64,000 nt of DNA from Pteria penguin (taxonomy: Eukaryota > Mollusca > Bivalvia > Pterioida > Pteriidae). Below are positions 60,428-64,000 of the stretch, piece by piece (position 1 is the first letter of the stretch; each line of letters starts with the position of its first letter). The notes beneath the pieces are model-generated. The model was not told where the DNA came from and did not search any database. It was given only the letters and a program-made list of their open reading frames with translations. The stretch spans positions 45,385,790 through 45,449,789 of the forward strand of contig CM068583.1 in the NCBI GenBank assembly GCA_035048485.1, read 5' to 3'. The translations under genes were made by a program, and so were the position numbers.

Positions 60428-63400
60428 TTATGCAATTCTTCGCAGCAACAGTGCCATTAACATGAGACATAAATGTTTTATAGATTTGATGTTACTTGCT
60501 GCACGACTTCTGGCAGAATATCCTGAAAAAAAAGGAATTTGCTCATTAATAGTTGTTGCATTTAATATCTGCATTTTAGGTTGTAGTTTTCATCTTATCT
60601 TATGTAACTAAATTATTGATTGATTGATTGATTGGTTTTTGTTTTACGTCACACCACGAATATTTCACGTATATGGTGACGGCATCTGCCTGATGCGGGG
60701 CATACAAATTTTGACCATTGCAACGGACCCACCCGAAGCAGTGAGGGATCTTTAACGTGCCATGCATACCACGACACGGGGCCTCAGTTTTTACTGTCTC
60801 ATCCGAAAGACATGACACCAGCATGACCAGATCGGGACTCGAACCCCGGCTTCCCGATCAGGAGTCCGACGCGATACCACTAGGCCACGCCGGCTTTGTA
60901 ACTAAATTAAACTGTATGAGATATGGAATATAAATTCGAAAATAAAAATCATACCTGTGGGAAGTTTTTCACAAATGAATCCTAAATGTGCGTTACATGT
61001 TATGGTGCTGAATCTGCCATAAAAACCGACATACGTGCAGTCATTTGTACCGTTAGGGTCATATGGTTCTCCTTTCCAACTTCTGTATTGAGGAAAATAT
61101 GGTTAACAAAGAATCGCATAGTGTGGATATAAGAGAAAACAGAAGACATTTGACAAAGCTGTATGACACAAATCATCAAGGACCTGTACAAAAAAAAAAT
61201 GACAATAGCATGATATACACGGAACGACATTACAAAAATATTCGATTGTGCTGCGGTTAAGATACCAACTTTGGACGGTCAATTGAAGTAACAAACGTCA
61301 CTCAATTGGTGTGGTTAACCGGTTTACGGGCGCCCATCTTTCCACTCACCGCAAAAGTAGCACAGTCAAAGGACACACATATAAAATTTATACATAATCC
61401 TCCATATAGAGAACAAGGATCAACAGGTTTCTCAAGGAAAGAGGTCATAAAAATTTATTACACAAGAAACAATCATAGAATAAAATGTTGCTCTCAAAAA
61501 TATGTAAGGAGACATCAACATAAGTAAACCATGTTCTGCCCGTCTGTAAGCGAGCTCAGATCCTTGATCAATAGGACTCCCGACTAACAGTCAGAGGGGA
61601 CGAGGATCAGGACTTTGTTTCCTCTGAAAAGGTTTAGACAAGGCCCGTCATAGAGTCCCCACCGCCCTGTTAGTCAGCGTGCAACGCTCAAGTAAATGTC
61701 TGCATTGGGTTTTAGAGGGATCCAATACAAGATCTATGGTCTTAGCGATGATCTCAGAGTCATACTGTCAATGTCGAAGGCGTATAATAATTTTAGAAAC
61801 AGCCGATATGAAATTATCGGAACCTTTGACCCTCTTTAATTTGTACACTAGATCACCGTAGAAATTGGGATGGGAAATTCCTCTGGATTCATATTGTTGA
61901 AAAGTAACATTTCCGAATTTACATAAAATGTCTGAATAAGATCTATAAAATTTACCAAAAGTTTTTCGAAGTTTATGATATCTATAACCCTAAGTAAGAA
62001 GTTTAAAAGTAATCTGAGAATTTTTGCATCATTTTTTCTTTACAGATAATATTATATACCTGATTCTATTTAATCACTTAATTTGTAAATTGACAAACTT
62101 TATACGTACATTAAATTCATATTGGGAGGATTGTTGATAGTGTCGGAGTAACTGAAATAACCCTCTACGGATCTATCATTTAGGTCTGTCCAATAGCCTT
62201 TCCACATTTGTTGTTGTGGAATTTTGCTTAGAATGCCTTTGATGAACGTCTATAATTCAAACATATATTTTTCAGACAGATCATATGCATGTTTGAGAAA
62301 AGTATTTTTATATTTAGTAAATATTAGTTGAACTTAAGACATTAGAATGTATTAACTGGAACCCTAGATACAAGAAAATACAGTGAATGCAATCAATATA
62401 TATACAATATTTTATAAAATATGAAGTTAAGTATGACGTCCTTGAAATTATCATACAAGAATAGACCTACCAATTCTTCGTTTGAATTTAGAGCTAGAAG
62501 AGATACTGTCAGAGGAGTAGCAAGTCCAGATATTAGGTCTCCTCTGCAATAGCTATCAGCTTCATACCAACTCCGGCTGTCATTGGTGTTGGAGACATAA
62601 TAACATTCTTTACTATTTGGGTTACTATACCAACCGGTTGTTTGTGGACAAGCACCTACAGGTAAAATGACTTGAACATGTTGGTATCTTTCAGGACACA
62701 GTTCTTTGTTTGCAAATAAATAAATAAATAAATAAATAACAATACATGAAAGATTTAGATTTAACAAACACGATTTATACTTACTTGCAGACTGCAAAAA
62801 TATCTTCTATATGCAGTGTTAATATAACATAAATCACTGTAGACAGTATTGAACTTCAGGCGAGACAAGGTCAGCTGGAAGTGCCTTTCCTTGTTTCACT
62901 AGGTGCATCCCCAGTAAATACCAAAATGTTGAGTGATTGGTTATTGTTTATTCACTTATATGGTGACGACAGCTGCTTGATGCATTTCAAAGAAGTTTAT
63001 ACCTTTGCCAAAGACCCTCTCGATGCAGTCAGAGGTTTTCGTTCTGTGTGTTACGCCTATCGCTTTTTCTTTCTTTAATTGTAAACAACGTATTTATTTG
63101 TTTAATATCAGAAGAGTTTAGTGGTCTAGTCGTAACCAATTATGTAGTACATTGGGGAATTGTATTTTAATATTGTGTGATCGAAGGTAAATTATATTCT
63201 GTATATAATACATACCGCCGCTATATTCACAAATAAATGGAGCTGGTACACTACAGTCTCGGTCATCCCATGGACCATCTGCCCGAATGACAGCACAGTC
63301 TTCATTCCCATGAAAAGAGTTGGGTTCTTGATTCCAGTTACTATAAAATACCGTTTTAAGACAGAATAAAAAACAATGAATCTACTTTAAAAACTTGTAT

Positions 63401-63939
63401 ATTTTCATTTCAAATAGTCGATAATATTATGTGATAAATATGTTTTTAAATCATGCAATTTGTCTAACTCTCTCAACTGAAGTTATCGGTTGATCCTTAT
63501 TCTCTACACAGTAATCTCTTTTAATGTTTTTAATATGTATTTTTATTCACTACACTGCGTTTATAGTGAATGGGAATGTATGCCAAAAATTCGGTTTACC
63601 ACATAAATTGATTGGCGATTCAATTGACGGTCACATGTAGGTATCCCAACTGTATTATGATGGAATATCTGTATTTCTGTAATGTCTTTTTATGTGCTTT
63701 TTTTCTTTGTTATTCATGTCCGAAGCAACTTATGTGATACATCTAAATCAGATGTCTTTTTTTACCAATAACAAATATATACACATCAGTCTTGAGATCA
63801 ATGAAAAACATACTTACATCATTGACTTATTATAGAGTTGCCCATCTGCCCATCTATAGGTTCCCTCTATACCCTGATCATTCAAACCACTCCAATAGAA
63901 ACCACGTGATGTGGAAAGCATCTGAATTTCTAGCCAGTG
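60428..63939 (-). CDS. Tandem C-type lectin (mannose-receptor-like), 3' part of gene
   Basis: Exons in transcript order: 63939-63818, 63340-63216, 62655-62471, 62249-62110, 61082-60955, 60522-60428 (stop TAA at 60430-60428); all phases agree. The gene continues beyond 64000. The first two exons are the end of one carbohydrate-recognition domain: FYWSGLNDQGIEGTYRWADG, then INWNQEPNSF (an EPN motif, the mannose-type calcium site) and WDDRDCSVPAPFICEY. The next three form a second domain: ACPQTTGWYSNPNSKECYYV, SWYEADSYCRG, YWTDLNDRSVEGYFSYSD, ISWKGEPYDPNGTNDC (EPN replaced by EPY), ITCNAHLGFICEK. The last exon adds about 31 residues with a hydrophobic LCLMLMALLL run. It probably acts as a secreted or surface glycan receptor. 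Whether the tail anchors the protein is unclear. Confidence 0.92.
60616..60896 (-). mobile_element. Full-length tRNA-derived SINE with 13-bp target duplication
   Basis: The minus-strand head GCCGGCGTGGCCTAGTGGTA carries an A-box-like sequence, and GGTTCGAGTCC is the B-box. The body includes ATGGCACGTTAAAGATCC, and the tail is (TCAA)n. It is flanked by perfect TGTAACTAAATTA at 60603-60615 and 60897-60909. It lies in the last intron of the lectin gene, same orientation. A body fragment of this family is at 36958-37103. Confidence 0.95.
61190..62015 (-). mobile_element. PLE family B, 5'-truncated copy in a lectin intron
   Basis: Matches the 3' half of the 38.7-kb PLE-B copy: tail words TGGTGTGGTTAACCGGTTTA, GACAGGGCGG-type and AGGCCCGTCATAGAGTCCCC. 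The minus-strand frame has FYGDLVYKLKRVKGS-like and YRYHKLRKTFGKFYRSYSD-like stretches. It lies between lectin exons 62110 and 61082, in gene orientation. Confidence 0.88.
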
Positions 63940-64000
63940 CTGTAAATCGTAGCATAATACATAAATGTATAAAGTGAACGATGCATTATACTCAATTTAC

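Overview
This is a window of animal nuclear DNA: AT-rich, intron-rich and full of transposon debris. The gene families (an HSPA12-type Hsp70, a tandem C-type lectin, galactocerebrosidase) and the repeat families (Penelope-like retroelements with one recurring 3' tail, tRNA-derived SINEs, many short foldback elements) point to a bivalve mollusc. I cannot name the species.

Layout. (1) 1-23.7 kb: a complete galactocerebrosidase (GALC) gene on the minus strand in 18 coding exons. Every exon was delimited by GT/AG sites, and the reading frame stays open from a signal-peptide ATG at 23652 to a TGA at 1455 (702 residues). Two minisatellites follow the stop codon. Intron 4 is almost entirely a 4.9 kb minisatellite whose unit carries the 3' splice site of exon 5. 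(2) 23.9-43.2 kb: no intact host gene recognised. It holds foldback elements, two decayed LINE fragments, a dead hAT transposase, Penelope-like elements (PLE) of two families here called A and B, and a 39-bp minisatellite. (3) 43.26-48.38 kb: a complete four-exon HSPA12-like Hsp70 gene on the plus strand (598 residues). (4) 48.6-53.1 kb: mostly unassigned DNA with a 225-bp (TA)n tract and one small minus-strand ORF for a secreted six-cysteine peptide with the CS-alpha-beta spacing of defensin-like peptides. (5) 53.1-60.1 kb: a nest of transposons. A plus-strand PLE-B copy is split by a Ty3/gypsy element, which itself carries a palindromic MITE and a PLE-A copy. (6) 60.4-64 kb: the 3' part of a C-type lectin gene on the minus strand (1.7 carbohydrate-recognition domains plus a terminal exon), running off the right edge.

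The genes are not functionally linked: GALC is a lysosomal glycolipid hydrolase, while the Hsp70, the small peptide and the lectin are stress or immune type. The most unusual signals are the splice-site minisatellite with its 1,744-bp higher-order duplication, the defensin-like ORF, and the several-deep transposon nesting.
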